This document shows positions 1 through 9,264 of a stretch of DNA of 45,426 nucleotides, piece by piece. Under the pieces are notes generated by a model. It searched no databases. It was not told where the DNA came from and worked only from the letters and a program-made list of their open reading frames with translations. The stretch is from Bimuria novae-zelandiae CBS 107.79 (taxonomy: Eukaryota > Ascomycota > Dothideomycetes > Pleosporales > Didymosphaeriaceae): positions 263,614 through 309,039 of the forward strand of contig ML976661.1 in NCBI GenBank assembly GCA_010015655.1, read 5' to 3'. Position 1 is the first letter of the stretch; every line of letters begins with the position of its first letter. The position numbers and the translations under genes were made by a program.

Positions 1-1103
1 TTATTACAGGCTTAGAGAGACGCGACAGGCTAAAGGCTATTTAGCTAGGCAATTATAGGTAGACTATAGTAATCTATAGAATTAGCGCTGCTAGCTAGGC
101 GATCCCGCCCTTTATTATTTTAGCTAGCTAGTATTACCTTTCTACCTAGTACCAAAACGATAATATACCGCGCGACTAGGCTTTTACTATTAGTAATAAT
201 AGCTAGACTACTAATAAGCTTAGAGTAGAGTAGCTAAGGCACTTTATTAAGTATATAGTAAAGTATAGGGTAGGCGCGCGCTAGCTACTTATAATTAATA
301 GCTATAAGAGCTATAACTCGCTTAAATTTTAAGAGCTCTATAAGGAGAATAATATCTATACTTTTTATATACTACTATATTTGTTGCACCTTTTATAGCT
401 ACTTAATATTAGCTACTTTTCGCTATTAAAGCGCGCGTATAGCCGCTAGATCAAGAGCCTAATACGCGACTATATTAACTATATTATAAAGCTAGAGTTC
501 CTACTAGCCTTTTGCGTAGCCTATAAGTAGTTAATTATAAAGGAAAATATCTGCGTAAGCTTTTAAGGCGCTGGCCTAGTCCTACACGACCTAGAGGTAG
601 TAATATTAAAGCTTAATATTAAGCTTTATACGCTAACGCCGCCTTTGCTAGAGGTTACTCTTTAGGAAGCTAAAATACTAAGTAACGCGCGCAAGCTAGA
701 GGCTTAATTAATATTAATTCGCGATAGGATTTAAAGGTATAAAAGCTTATTACCTACTTCTATTATTATAGCGCTTAATTAGCTTAAAAAGGGCGCTAAG
801 GTAATAGCTTACAAAAGTACGCTTATGCGCGATTAGATCGCGAGGCTTAAGAAGGCTAATAAGGCTGCTATAACGCGTAAATAGCGCAAAAAGAAGCGGA
901 TCTAGAGGCAGGGTACCTTAACAAAGGCAAAAGCAGAGAAGATTATTGCTTAAAAGGATGTTAAGCAGCAGATAGAGGTAGAAATACGTTAAGATAAGGC
1001 GCGATCAGGTGCTAATCGGCAGGCTTTAACACGCTGCAGCCGCTACAAGAAGACTAGCTATAATATACGAACATGCAAGAACGATATTATAGATACTATT
1101 TAA
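1..1103 (+). pseudogene. Pogo-type DDE transposase, C-terminal part, RIP-inactivated
   Basis: Cut-and-paste transposase relic, truncated by the window start. Around 290-520 the plus frame reads LLIINSYKSYNSLKFQELYK followed by a cluster resembling the PHSSHLLQPLDVGCFSPLK block of fungal DDE_1 transposases. The catalytic region equivalent to D-G-H has become N-S-Y, consistent with G-to-A and C-to-T RIP. Near 1030-1080 lies a C-terminal CCHC zinc knuckle, CSRYKKTSYNIRTCKND, with the second Cys and the His changed to Tyr. The frame ends at TAA 1101-1103. Many internal TAA/TAG codons interrupt it, so no product is expected. Family assignment rests on motif recognition and is firm; the exact start is unknown. 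Confidence 0.8.
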
Positions 1104-1170
1104 TCTAGTATAGCAATTATATACTATTATCTTATTGTGTTGTTAAGATAGGTTGCTGTAAAGGTATAAA

Positions 1171-1224
1171 AAGTTGGTGGGGTGGGCCGCTCGCTTGTAT
1201 GGGCCGCTCGCTTATAAAACACGT
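1171..1224. repeat. Right TIR of pogo element A
   Basis: Terminal inverted repeat containing two tandem GGGCCGCTCGCTT-type boxes next to a GTTGGTGGGGTGGG block. The sequence keeps normal GC content although the interior is RIP-mutated. Confidence 0.8.
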
Positions 1225-1226
1225 TA

Positions 1227-3789
1227 AGTAAAAATAACTTAAGGTTTATTACGACGTCCTACTATGCTCCCTCTAGTATTAGTAGTAATTTTAGTAGTCT
1301 TAAAGTATAATTATAAGGTACGTAACTCTATTAGTAAGCCTTATAAGTAGCTACGTAAGTATCTACGTTCTTAGTTATATTTAGCTAGTAGTACTTGTCC
1401 TTAAGTAGTTTAGTAGTTTTATTTCTTTCTAAGTAAGTAGTAATATGCGTAGTATAGATAGCTCGAATTAAGTAGGTACGTAGAAAGTAGACTACTACGA
1501 CGACTAATTAGTCCTAGTATAAAAGTAGGCCTTAATTATTTAGCCTTTATAATATTTAGTAATTTATTTAAGCTTTCTCTTATAGCTTTTATAGGCAATA
1601 ATAGTTTTAGTTTACTTTAATTACTTAATTAATAAGGGCATGCGGATCCTTTATAAAAAAAGACTATAAAATTGTCTATTATAGTAATTTTAAGCTCTTA
1701 ACCCTATAGTCCTTAAGTAGTAAAGTTAGTAAGCTAGATTATAGCTTTTTATACTATATTAACGTCTAGCTACTTAGCCTATAAGAAAGCTCTTATATAA
1801 GTTACTATATTTTTATTTTTTTAGGTCTATAGTTCCTCTTGCTTACGTAATAGTGTATTAGCTACTACGTTAGTGGTGTCTAGTTAATAAGTTTAAGGTT
1901 AAAGTCTACTACTATTATAGCCTAGCGTATCTATCGTAGAGTAAGCTTTTACTTAGTTAAGAAGTATTTAAGCGCTTAATAGTTAGTAATAGCGCTAATA
2001 AGCTAAGACCTCTATACCTTAAAGCTATAAATTATATTAAGTATCTTTTTATTATAGATATTATAGTTTATTTATAGGCTACTTATAGTCTTAGAGTAGA
2101 AAGTAATAAGCCGCTAGAGACAGTTATCCTATAGTTAAAAAAGTACGCTAGCTATAACTCTATTACTAGTATTAGTCTTTATACGCGTTATGCAATAGGG
2201 CGAGTAGTAAATAAGAATATTATTTAATAGTATAAAGTCTTTAGCTTATTAAAAGACTGCGAGCTTACGCTTGCTAAAGGTATGCTAAGTGTCTTTTTAA
2301 AGTAGCTTAGTAAGTAACTAGATAATGCGCCTATAGTCCTTTAGAAAGGTTTACTAAAAGTTATAAAAGCTTAAAAATAACTCTATAGCTTTAATTAGTA
2401 TAAGTACTAACTAGGTTTATATAGTAGTAACTCTCTTTAGGTCTTTCTAAATGTCCTGCGTGCTAATAATAAGACTAAAGAACTTTATTATTATTACTAT
2501 AAACTTGCTTTTCTTAATATTAACCTAGAGCCTTATATCGCGAAAACGTCTTAGCACCTAAGCAACATGCTTCTTTTAATATAGCGGGTCCTCTAAGTAT
2601 ATAAGGATATTATCCAGATAGGCTATACAGTCATTAAGTATTCTATATAGTACTTTATTAATATATCTTTGAAAAGTCGCAGGGCTATTACAAGGCTAAA
2701 TAAAAGTACGCGATACCTAGAGTTGCTATAGTATATATAAGAGGTAGTAAGGTCTTTAGTATCCTTATTAAGTTAAATATAATAAAAGGCCTATTATATA
2801 TTTAGCTTTATAAACACCTTAGCGTTCGCGAGCCCCGTAAAAGACTTTTAAATGAGTAAAATAAGATAAATATCCTTTTTTATAATTACGTTAAGCTTAT
2901 AATAGTTAATATAGAATTACTACCCCCCTTTAGGCTTTTTAGTAAATAGTACTAGTAAGGCGTACGGAGCGTTGCTATAAGTAATAACACTATATTAAAA
3001 GTAGTTATTTAGGTAGTCCTTAACAAGCTATAACTATTTTAAAAATATACTATATAGTAGACTTAACGTTAGCGTGTTATTTATAGTTAGCTTAATATTA
3101 TAATTAATGCTATTATAGTATAGTAGTAATACGTCTAAGTTCTTTTTTAAGAAATAAGCTAGAGTAGCGCCTACGTAGCCTAGGAGTAGTAACTTCTTTA
3201 CAAGAAGCTAGTAGGATTCTTTGTCTAGGTCTACTGTGCCTATTAGGCCTAGCTCCTCCTTATAGTCCTAAATTAGCTTCTCTACCTTATAAATGCTAAT
3301 ATAGCTAATAACTATCTCTTTTTATCGCGCGTTAATTATAATTATAATAGCTTTTATAGTATTAATCTTAAGGCTCGCATTTATAAAGTTTTTATAAGAG
3401 ACATGCTTCTATTATATAGGCTACTATCTTTATAGTAGTTTAGATTAGCGGCGGAGCTACTCTTCTATTTTAGCCAGGTTCTTCTAGTAGACGCAACACT
3501 AAGGGAACTGTTATAGTAAGTAATAGTTATACTATATTATAGCTACGTCTATAAGCTTATTACGTCTATTAGTGTTTACTTAGTAGCTAAAGGTATGTTC
3601 TATAATAGTACTTCGCGTTAGTATAATTATATCTTATTTATAGTTAACTAGTATAGTATTAAGCTATTTAAGCCTTTACTACTTATAATTAATCTAAACG
3701 TTAGCTTCCTTAAGAAGCTTACAGCTAATAATAAGGTCATAGTAACTAGTATTATAGAGTATAAAGTAAATAGTAAAATAATAGCTATT
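1227..3789 (-). pseudogene. Gy-A pol: RT, RNase H and integrase remains
   Basis: Decayed gypsy polymerase polyprotein. RT core: LVLFTKKPKGG near 2930-3010, then KVFIKLNI and GLVIALRLFK-type stretches. The catalytic box reads YLDNILIY near 2605-2630, where the canonical YLDD has lost its second Asp by a G-to-A change. A STQDI stretch and an RT thumb follow. RNase H continues from about 2200 to 1790, with INYNIYNKKILNIIYSFK and a YFLTK-KLTLRQIRQA motif typical of the RNase H/connection region. Integrase should occupy 1227-1790, but I could not recognise its HHCC or DDE residues there. The ~3010-3789 part, between protease and RT, is poorly conserved. Confidence 0.75.
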
Positions 3790-4218
3790 TGTTAGGATCT
3801 GGTGAGACCCAACATAACGCGGGACGGGGCATGGGCACTTATCCAAGCGACCAGCCAAGATTCCTGACTCAGCCACGAGTCACTTGACTTAGTCACGCGT
3901 CCTAGAAATATCGGGCGTCCTAGAAGTATCTTGGCACATGGGATTTTGGGACTCTTAGGACTCTTAGGATTCGTGGGACAAGTCATGTATATAGGAACGC
4001 GATAATAGTCTTTTACTATTATATTTTACCTAATTACTAATCTATCGTTTAGATTTAACTTAGGCTCTTATTAATTTAATTATACGGTATATACCTTTAA
4101 TACTAACGCCCTATTAATACGCGCGAGCTATTAGTACCCCTTACCTATATTATTAATACTCTTACTTAAGAACTAACCCTAGCCCCTTTAGGACTAGCTA
4201 CCCCTTAGGGTCTTAACA
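3790..4218 (+). repeat. Solo LTR of the Gy-C/Gy-E family (TSD CTATT)
   Basis: A 429-bp LTR starting TGTTAGGATC and ending GGGTCTTAACA. It is flanked by perfect 5-bp duplications CTATT (3785-3789 and 4219-4223), so it is a true solo LTR left by recombination. It is homologous, in opposite orientation, to the LTRs at 18411-18818 and 41728-42165; the pyrimidine/purine-rich centre with repeated ACTCTTAGG units is shared. The first half keeps CpA/TpG and is only mildly mutated. It sits inside Gy-A between protease and RT. Confidence 0.93.
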
Positions 4219-4307
4219 CTATTTAGTACTAGATTAGCTTAAAAGTGCTTATCTACCTATTTATTTAGTTAACTGTTATATTTAGCTAGTAAGATAGTCT
4301 TTATACT

Positions 4308-4514
4308 TTAGATAGATGCCTTAAGTTCCTTCTTAATTATATAGAGGTGCTTAAGGTAGACTAAGACGTAGCTACCTACGCTAGTATTAATAACGCCATT
4401 TAGTTTAATTATAAGACTGTTAGTTAAGAAACTATAGGGTATAATAAAAGTGCTTTTACTAAATAGGAGGCTTCGCATGCTAACAGCTCTAGTAGGCTTC
4501 TTTAGAAAGGACAC
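4308..4514 (-). pseudogene. Gy-A retropepsin-like protease fragment
   Basis: Open minus-strand stretch of 68 codons in the place expected for the aspartic protease, between gag zinc knuckle and RT. The segment NSLIIKLNGVINTSVGSY matches the usual fungal gypsy protease context in which the catalytic triad is D-T-G. Here the residues are N-T-S, explained by two G-to-A changes, so the enzyme would be inactive even if translated. The frame probably continues on both sides through RIP stops. Recognition is by motif and position only. Confidence 0.65.
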
Positions 4515-4866
4515 TTTCTCTAGAGAGAGTTATTTTCTAGTAACTTATTATAATAGGTTACTTTCTACTTATTACTTAGCTTGTCCTTATTATTTAGATC
4601 GCGGTCGCTACCTTTTATGACTTTTTATTTAATAGATCTATGCGGGCACTCGCGGGCAATATAACTAGGTTTATAATAATAATAGTAAGTTAGTAGGTGT
4701 AAAATCCTTAATAGTCTTATTAAGTCATGTTACCTAATTAGGACCAGCTGATTACTATATCAGGTATAGTGTATAAACTATACCGAATAAAGTACAGTCT
4801 CTACGACTCTATGTAACTATAGCTCTCTTAGTTATAGAGATATCTAGGATGGCAAACCTTTATAGT
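4515..4866 (-). pseudogene. Gy-A gag C-terminal part with zinc knuckle
   Basis: Minus-strand frame around 4643-4690 reads YYYYKPSYIARECP, a CCHC knuckle (C-X2-C-X4-H-X4-C). Its first two Cys and the His have become Tyr and its Gly has become Ser, all consistent with RIP; the last Cys is kept. A basic tail follows. This nucleocapsid part of gag would bind element RNA. The Tc1 insertion at 4868 separates it from the upstream gag (6183-6710). Confidence 0.65.
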
Positions 4867-4867
4867 A

Positions 4868-4902
4868 CAAGGGGGGTGAATAATCGGATTGTTTTGTGGG
4901 TC
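4868..4902. repeat. Left TIR of the Tc1 element
   Basis: 35-bp terminal repeat, inverted relative to 6146-6180 with one mismatch; preceded by target TA. Confidence 0.93.
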
Positions 4903-5014
4903 CGGTACGCCCGGGCCATAGAACCTCATCGAGCCTTCCACGTAAGCTGTATTTTCTCATACAAATACGAACTTTTTCAGAACGCCGGATGTCTCAGCAT
5001 GCTCTTGCGGAAAA

Positions 5015-6060
5015 ATGCCCAAAACACCTCAACGTCGACTCACACATACGGAACGCGCTCACATCCACGCCCTACGCTATGAGGCAGGCTGGCCCTACAA
5101 ACGAATCTCTGAGAAGCTCGGCATACCCTATAATACAGTAAGGCACTGCGCACAGAGCCGTGTTACTCCCACAAAGCCTACAGGTCGTCGCCCTGGCCGG
5201 CGCCCTCTATTTGATACGCCTACAAAATGCCGCCTAATCGATCATGCTACTGCTAATCGTGAGCAACGTCTTAAGCCTCTACACCAAATCGCTCAAGAAC
5301 TTGGGATCCAGTGCCATCCAAGGACTCTCTCAAAGGCCTTCTCCTCTCAGCACTATTACCGACGTGTCGCTACTGAGAAACCTTGGCTCAATGAGATCCA
5401 CATACAAAAAAGGTTATTCTGGAGCAACCGTGCGGTCGAATGGCCAGCCAGCGTGTGGGCTCGAATAATATGGAACGATGAGGCTACATTTACTATAGGT
5501 AGAGGGAAGTTGTACGTTACCCGCCGACCTGAGGAGAATTCTTACCCGACTGCTACGTCCCTAAATTTAAAGGCTACGCCAGCTTATTTGTATGGGCCTG
5601 TATTAGCGGTGACGGTAGTAAGGGTTCTCTATTAATCTAGGATTAAGAGCTGTGGGGAAACTTTAACTCTCTTTCATACACACAGCGCGTATGGCCATAT
5701 ATCGAGGCCTTTAGGCAAGAGCATGAGCTTTTCAGAATAGGCCTTGGTAATAGCTTTCTTATGCAGGATGGAGCAAGCAGCCATACAGCCAAAACTACTA
5801 AGAAATTCTTCTATGAGAAGGCTCTTCACCTGCTATGGTGGCCCCCGAACTCACCAGATCTGAATCCCATCGAAAATGTATGGCGATTACTCAAAAGTAG
5901 AGTGCGAAAACGATATCCTACTACTAAAGAGGACCTCAGGCGATGTATTGAGGAAGAATGGGCTCGAATTACTCATCAGGAAATCAGGAAATATACATCC
6001 AATATGAATGAGCGTTGTAGAGCTGTAATTTCTGCTGAGGGATGGCACACGCCATACTGA
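5015..6060 (+). pseudogene. Tc1-family DD34E transposase with one frameshift and two RIP stops
   Basis: About 348 codons, the normal length for Tc1 transposases. N-terminus: paired helix-turn-helix region, with ERAHIHALRYEAGWPYKRIS, then NTVRHCAQ and a GRRPGRR linker. Catalytic Asp 1 is in IIWNDEATF (~5465-5490). Asp 2 is in MQDGASSHTA (5761-5790) and Glu is in PDLNPIENVW; exactly 34 residues separate Asp 2 from Glu. The first half reads in one frame to ~5532. There one base appears lost, and homology continues in the frame of 5761 (YVPKFKGYASLFVWACISG). Two in-frame stops, TAG 5638-5640 and TAA 5644-5646, are both CpA-to-TpA changes of likely CAG and CAA. Three lesions therefore inactivate an otherwise intact gene. 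Start chosen: ATG 5015, which gives a basic N-terminus typical of the family. Confidence 0.93.
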
Positions 6061-6145
6061 GCCATTTGCGCGGTAATTTTTTGTATATAATACAGTACAA
6101 AATCATGACTAGTTCTATGAGCTTCTATGGCCCCAGCTCCGGAGA

Positions 6146-6180
6146 GACCCACATAACAATCCGATTATTCACCCCCCTTG
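6146..6180. repeat. Right TIR of the Tc1 element
   Basis: 35-bp inverted partner of 4868-4902, followed by TA at 6181-6182. Confidence 0.93.
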
Positions 6181-6182
6181 TA

Positions 6183-6710
6183 CAAATCTTCGATATATTT
6201 CTGTTAGATTCTAGAAGTTTCTATATTACTAATTAAGATTAATAATATCTTAATTAGTGAGTACCTATTATAGGAAGAACATTGTAGTATATTACTATTA
6301 ATTATTATTAATTACTAAGTAGAAGTATCTAGAATACGTAACACATGTATATAAGGGTCTTACGACCTACCTTTAGATAGTTCTTTACCTAGCATTTAAT
6401 ATAGCAAACTCTCTACTTAGTTTTACTATATTATCTTACCTTCTCTTTATCTTATAGCTATACTTCTGCTTTACTATAAATCTAGACTAAATAGTGTCTA
6501 GGTCCTATTCTAGTCTAGTAGAAAGTTAGTTATCCTTACTTTCTTACAAAGGGTAATAAAAAAGATAATTCTAACTTACTTAGTGCAAAAAGGCAAATAA
6601 CGCGCTATATCTTTTATATAAAATAAATATGCCTTAGAAATTAACTCTAATAATAATAGGAATAACTCTAAAGAGTTGTAATACTAGTTATTCTAAAAGA
6701 ATAATAAGGT
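6183..6710 (-). pseudogene. Gy-A gag, N-terminal part (low confidence)
   Basis: RIP-mutated sequence directly right of the Tc1 insertion, in the place of gag upstream of the zinc knuckle. The minus frame gives a gag-like helical stretch including DNIVKLSREFAILNA, interrupted only by TAA/TAG. No LTR or start codon could be located. The assignment is by position and composition rather than by a diagnostic motif. Confidence 0.35.
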
Positions 6711-8590
6711 AGACCCCCCTATAAAGAGGCACGTTCGGGGGAAGGCCTTAATTTATATTTATAAGTTAAGGGATAACTAGCTAGAGCCTTAGTTACGTTA
6801 TAAAGTAATTTAAGGGTAGACCTAATAAGCTTCTAACAAAAAAAAGAGTCTAAGTCTTAAGTAGTTTTATTTTAGCGTAGCTATAGTTAGCGCTTAATCT
6901 TAAGATCGATTAATTATAAAGAGTTATTCTTTAAGCAGTAAAAATACTTTTACTATTAGGTAAAGTAATTATCTAATACTAATAAAAGTAAAATTTACCA
7001 CTTTAGGGACTTTAAGGGCGACTCCTTTTATTAAAAATATTATTAACTAAAGACTAATAATACTTTTAGACGCCTAAGACTATAACACTTTATTAAAAAA
7101 AAGTTATATAACTTTAATAATAGCTAGAGCTAGCTAAAAGTATAATAGTCCCTCTTACAGCTATTATTACCTTATTACATAACTAGATATAATCTGCATA
7201 AAAGGAGGCTAGCGGGACACTAAGTGTGCTTTAAAAGGTTTCCTTATAACTTAAGCTAGGGTTAGAGAGTTACCTACTATACGCTACGGCGGTGGAATAG
7301 TGGCGTTGTAATATAGGCATAACCTTTAATATAGTCTAAATCTTTAATAACTTAATTACGAGAGCTTAATGAATCCTTAGTACTATTTAATATATATTTT
7401 ATTATAGCTTTATTAATAAGAGAGTCAAAAATAGTATAGTTATAATATAATTAGACCTATACTAAGAAGTCGCCGCACTAGTCTAGAATTCTATTTTAAC
7501 TAAGTTTAATAACTACTTAAAATTCTTTAATTTAAGTTAGTAAGATACTAACTTAATTAACTCCTTTTTACTATACCCTAGTAATAATTTGTTTTAGAGT
7601 GACGTTTCTTTTTCTACATAAATAGCCTTACTAATATAACGCTACAGATTGCATTTATATAAGTAAAAGTCCTAATATTGTTATAATAAAAGGTTTAACA
7701 CCTTACAGTATTAAAAAACAATTAAGACTAGGCTACGTTTAAATAGAACCGTAAGTCTACGAAGAAGATATTAGAGGTAAATCAATTTATACGCTTTAAA
7801 ACTTCCATTTTTTTTTTAAAAAACTACTTTACAGCCCTAGACTAAACTAAAAATTTCGTAGAAGAGGTCTAACTAAAAATAATCTTAAATTTGTTAATCT
7901 AGTATCCTTATCGTGTCTAAAGGGACTCCAACGCTAGGCTAAAAAGGATTTAGAGATAATAAAGGTTGCTCTAACTTTAAGAGTTCCTCTACCTATAATA
8001 ATAGGGAGCGAGACAATCCTAAAACTAGTAATAATACTGAAAGTAAAAGAGTAATACCTTTATTATAAAAAGTAAAACAACGCAAGCTTCGCGTAATAGA
8101 AAAAAAAAGTAGGTCCTAATTATTAACTTTTCTTAGTTATAATTAAAAAAGCACTCCTACAGGAAATATGTTACGTACTATAATAAATATAATTATATCG
8201 TATAATAGTAATACTCTAAAGCCTTTTTAAGATCTCTATAATAACGGTGCGGAATTAAACCTTATTAAGTATATAGTAGAAGTTAAGATGAACTCGCACT
8301 ACACATCCTACTATAAAAAGCTAACTATAATATTTATTATTAATAATAAACTATAAATAAGTAACTTATATAACGTAATTACGTCACGCTTAGTCTCTTA
8401 AGAAGTTAATAAGACTGTTAGGATAAAAAGATTCTAGTTAGTAGAATTTAGCGTAATTATTTTACTAATAATAACTCTTTTAGCGTAATTATCTAGTTCT
8501 ATTATTCCTATAGGGTTTATAATCGTAATACTATCCCCTTTCTTAAATTTATTATCTTAATATCTTATTTTATTATATTACTATGCTATT
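6711..8590 (+). pseudogene. Gag/protease-like remains, probably 5' part of gypsy Gy-B
   Basis: Heavily AT-rich, RIP-mutated plus-strand sequence. Around 7010-7150 a FRDFKGDSFYQKYY-type segment resembles a gag core, with Gln where the sequence has TAA/TAG. Near 8235-8300 the frame reads NGAELNLIKY, which resembles a retropepsin DSGAE box with D-S changed. The order gag then protease on the plus strand would fit the missing 5' part of Gy-B, whose RT resumes at 18819, with Gy-C inserted between. No LTR is visible at the left limit (~6711, approximate). The link to Gy-B is inference from order and orientation, not from shared sequence. Confidence 0.4.
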
Positions 8591-8594
8591 AGCA

Positions 8595-9210
8595 TGTAAA
8601 TTTTAGTTCTTATAAAGGTACGTATCCCCGCTTCTTAAGGTAAGTTATAGCCTCCTTTAGATTTCCCTTACTTTACTAACTATACTAAAAGCTCTTTACT
8701 TATCTATTACCACCCGTTGCATTCGTGCGGATAAGGTAAAATTTTAGGGTCTTAAAATAATATCTAGTTATAAGCGCTATTTGAAGATAAAGCTACGTTA
8801 CTTTATAAATATTGCCTCTAAGGAGTGTATTAGTTATATTTCTATTTATACTTTGTATAGTCTATAGGTTCCTGAAAAAGATTAAGAGCGTGTTTAGAAA
8901 GAGAAGTGTAATAAGCGTCTAAAGTTACTTATAATTAAAAAGTGTTAAGTTTTAACTACTAAGGAATCTACTCGCTTAGCCTCTATAATTACTTATCTTT
9001 ATTATAAACTTGCTAAAGTTAAAGAAAAAGAGTATAGTTATACTTAGTATAATCTTTACGTTACTAATGCAATAGAGCTCTTAGAGAAATAAAAAGAAAA
9101 TAAGGATCTAAAAGGTGTAATTCCTATTAATATTCGCGAACTATTATAACTTGTATCTTTAGGGGCTAACTTAAACTAGTCACAGGCTAATCTTTTTATA
9201 TTTAATTTTA
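8595..9210 (+). pseudogene. Antisense accessory frame of chromovirus Gy-C
   Basis: Plus-strand frame, opposite to Gy-C pol, just beyond the chromodomain. If RIP-type stops are read through, it runs from the first ATG region near 8600 through KECISYISIYTL, KLAKVKEKEYSYT and NAIELLEK-KENKDLKGVIP, then NIRELL-LVSLGANLN near 9200. It has a cysteine-containing N-terminal part and a charged, coiled-coil-like centre. I recognise this as a type of hypothetical protein frequent in fungal genomes next to gypsy elements, with no established function. All interruptions are TAA/TAG. Its strand, and the conserved-looking low-mutation stretch, argue against a random frame. Confidence 0.6.
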
Positions 9211-9264
9211 ACTTTTTTTTTTTTATATTTCCTCCTTCCTCGACAATATTCTATCTAAGGGTGT

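Larger units (their letters stand above)
1..1224 (+). mobile_element. Pogo/Fot-type DNA transposon A, 3' part
   Basis: Right-hand portion of a Tc1/mariner-superfamily (pogo/Fot branch) element; its left end lies outside the window. It ends in a terminal inverted repeat whose reverse complement starts ACGTGTTTTATAAGCGAG and is followed by a TA at 1225-1226, the usual target of this superfamily. The same TIR plan, two tandem copies of a CAAGCGAG-type box before a CCCCACCAAC block, is found in elements B and F. The interior is heavily RIP-mutated. It abuts integrase-side remains of gypsy element Gy-A and probably inserted into them. Confidence 0.85.
4868..6180 (+). mobile_element. Tc1-type DD34E transposon, nearly complete
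   Basis: 1313-bp element with 35-bp TIRs (4868-4902 and 6146-6180) that start CAAGGGGGGTGAATAATCGG and differ at one position. Both ends are flanked by TA (4866-4867 and 6181-6182). It encodes one transposase frame. Base composition is normal and CpA/TpG are abundant, in sharp contrast to the flanks. It is therefore probably a recent insertion or one that largely escaped RIP. It lies in the gag of Gy-A. Confidence 0.95.
1227..6710 (-). mobile_element. Ty3/gypsy retrotransposon Gy-A, fragmented
   Basis: Remains of a gypsy LTR retrotransposon read on the minus strand. From right to left I see gag with a zinc knuckle (~4643-4690), protease (~4308-4514), reverse transcriptase (~2440-3010) and RNase H (~1790-2200), with presumed integrase remains down to 1227. 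Two later insertions split it: a solo LTR at 3790-4218 and a Tc1 element at 4868-6180. Pogo element A removes its 3' end on the left. Its own LTRs are not visible. All coding frames carry many RIP-type TAA/TAG stops. The right limit near 6710 is approximate. Confidence 0.75.

Noticed and set aside
3694..3986. Minus-strand frames of 60 and 64 codons
   Set aside because: They lie across and within the solo LTR; LTR sequence, no coding signal.
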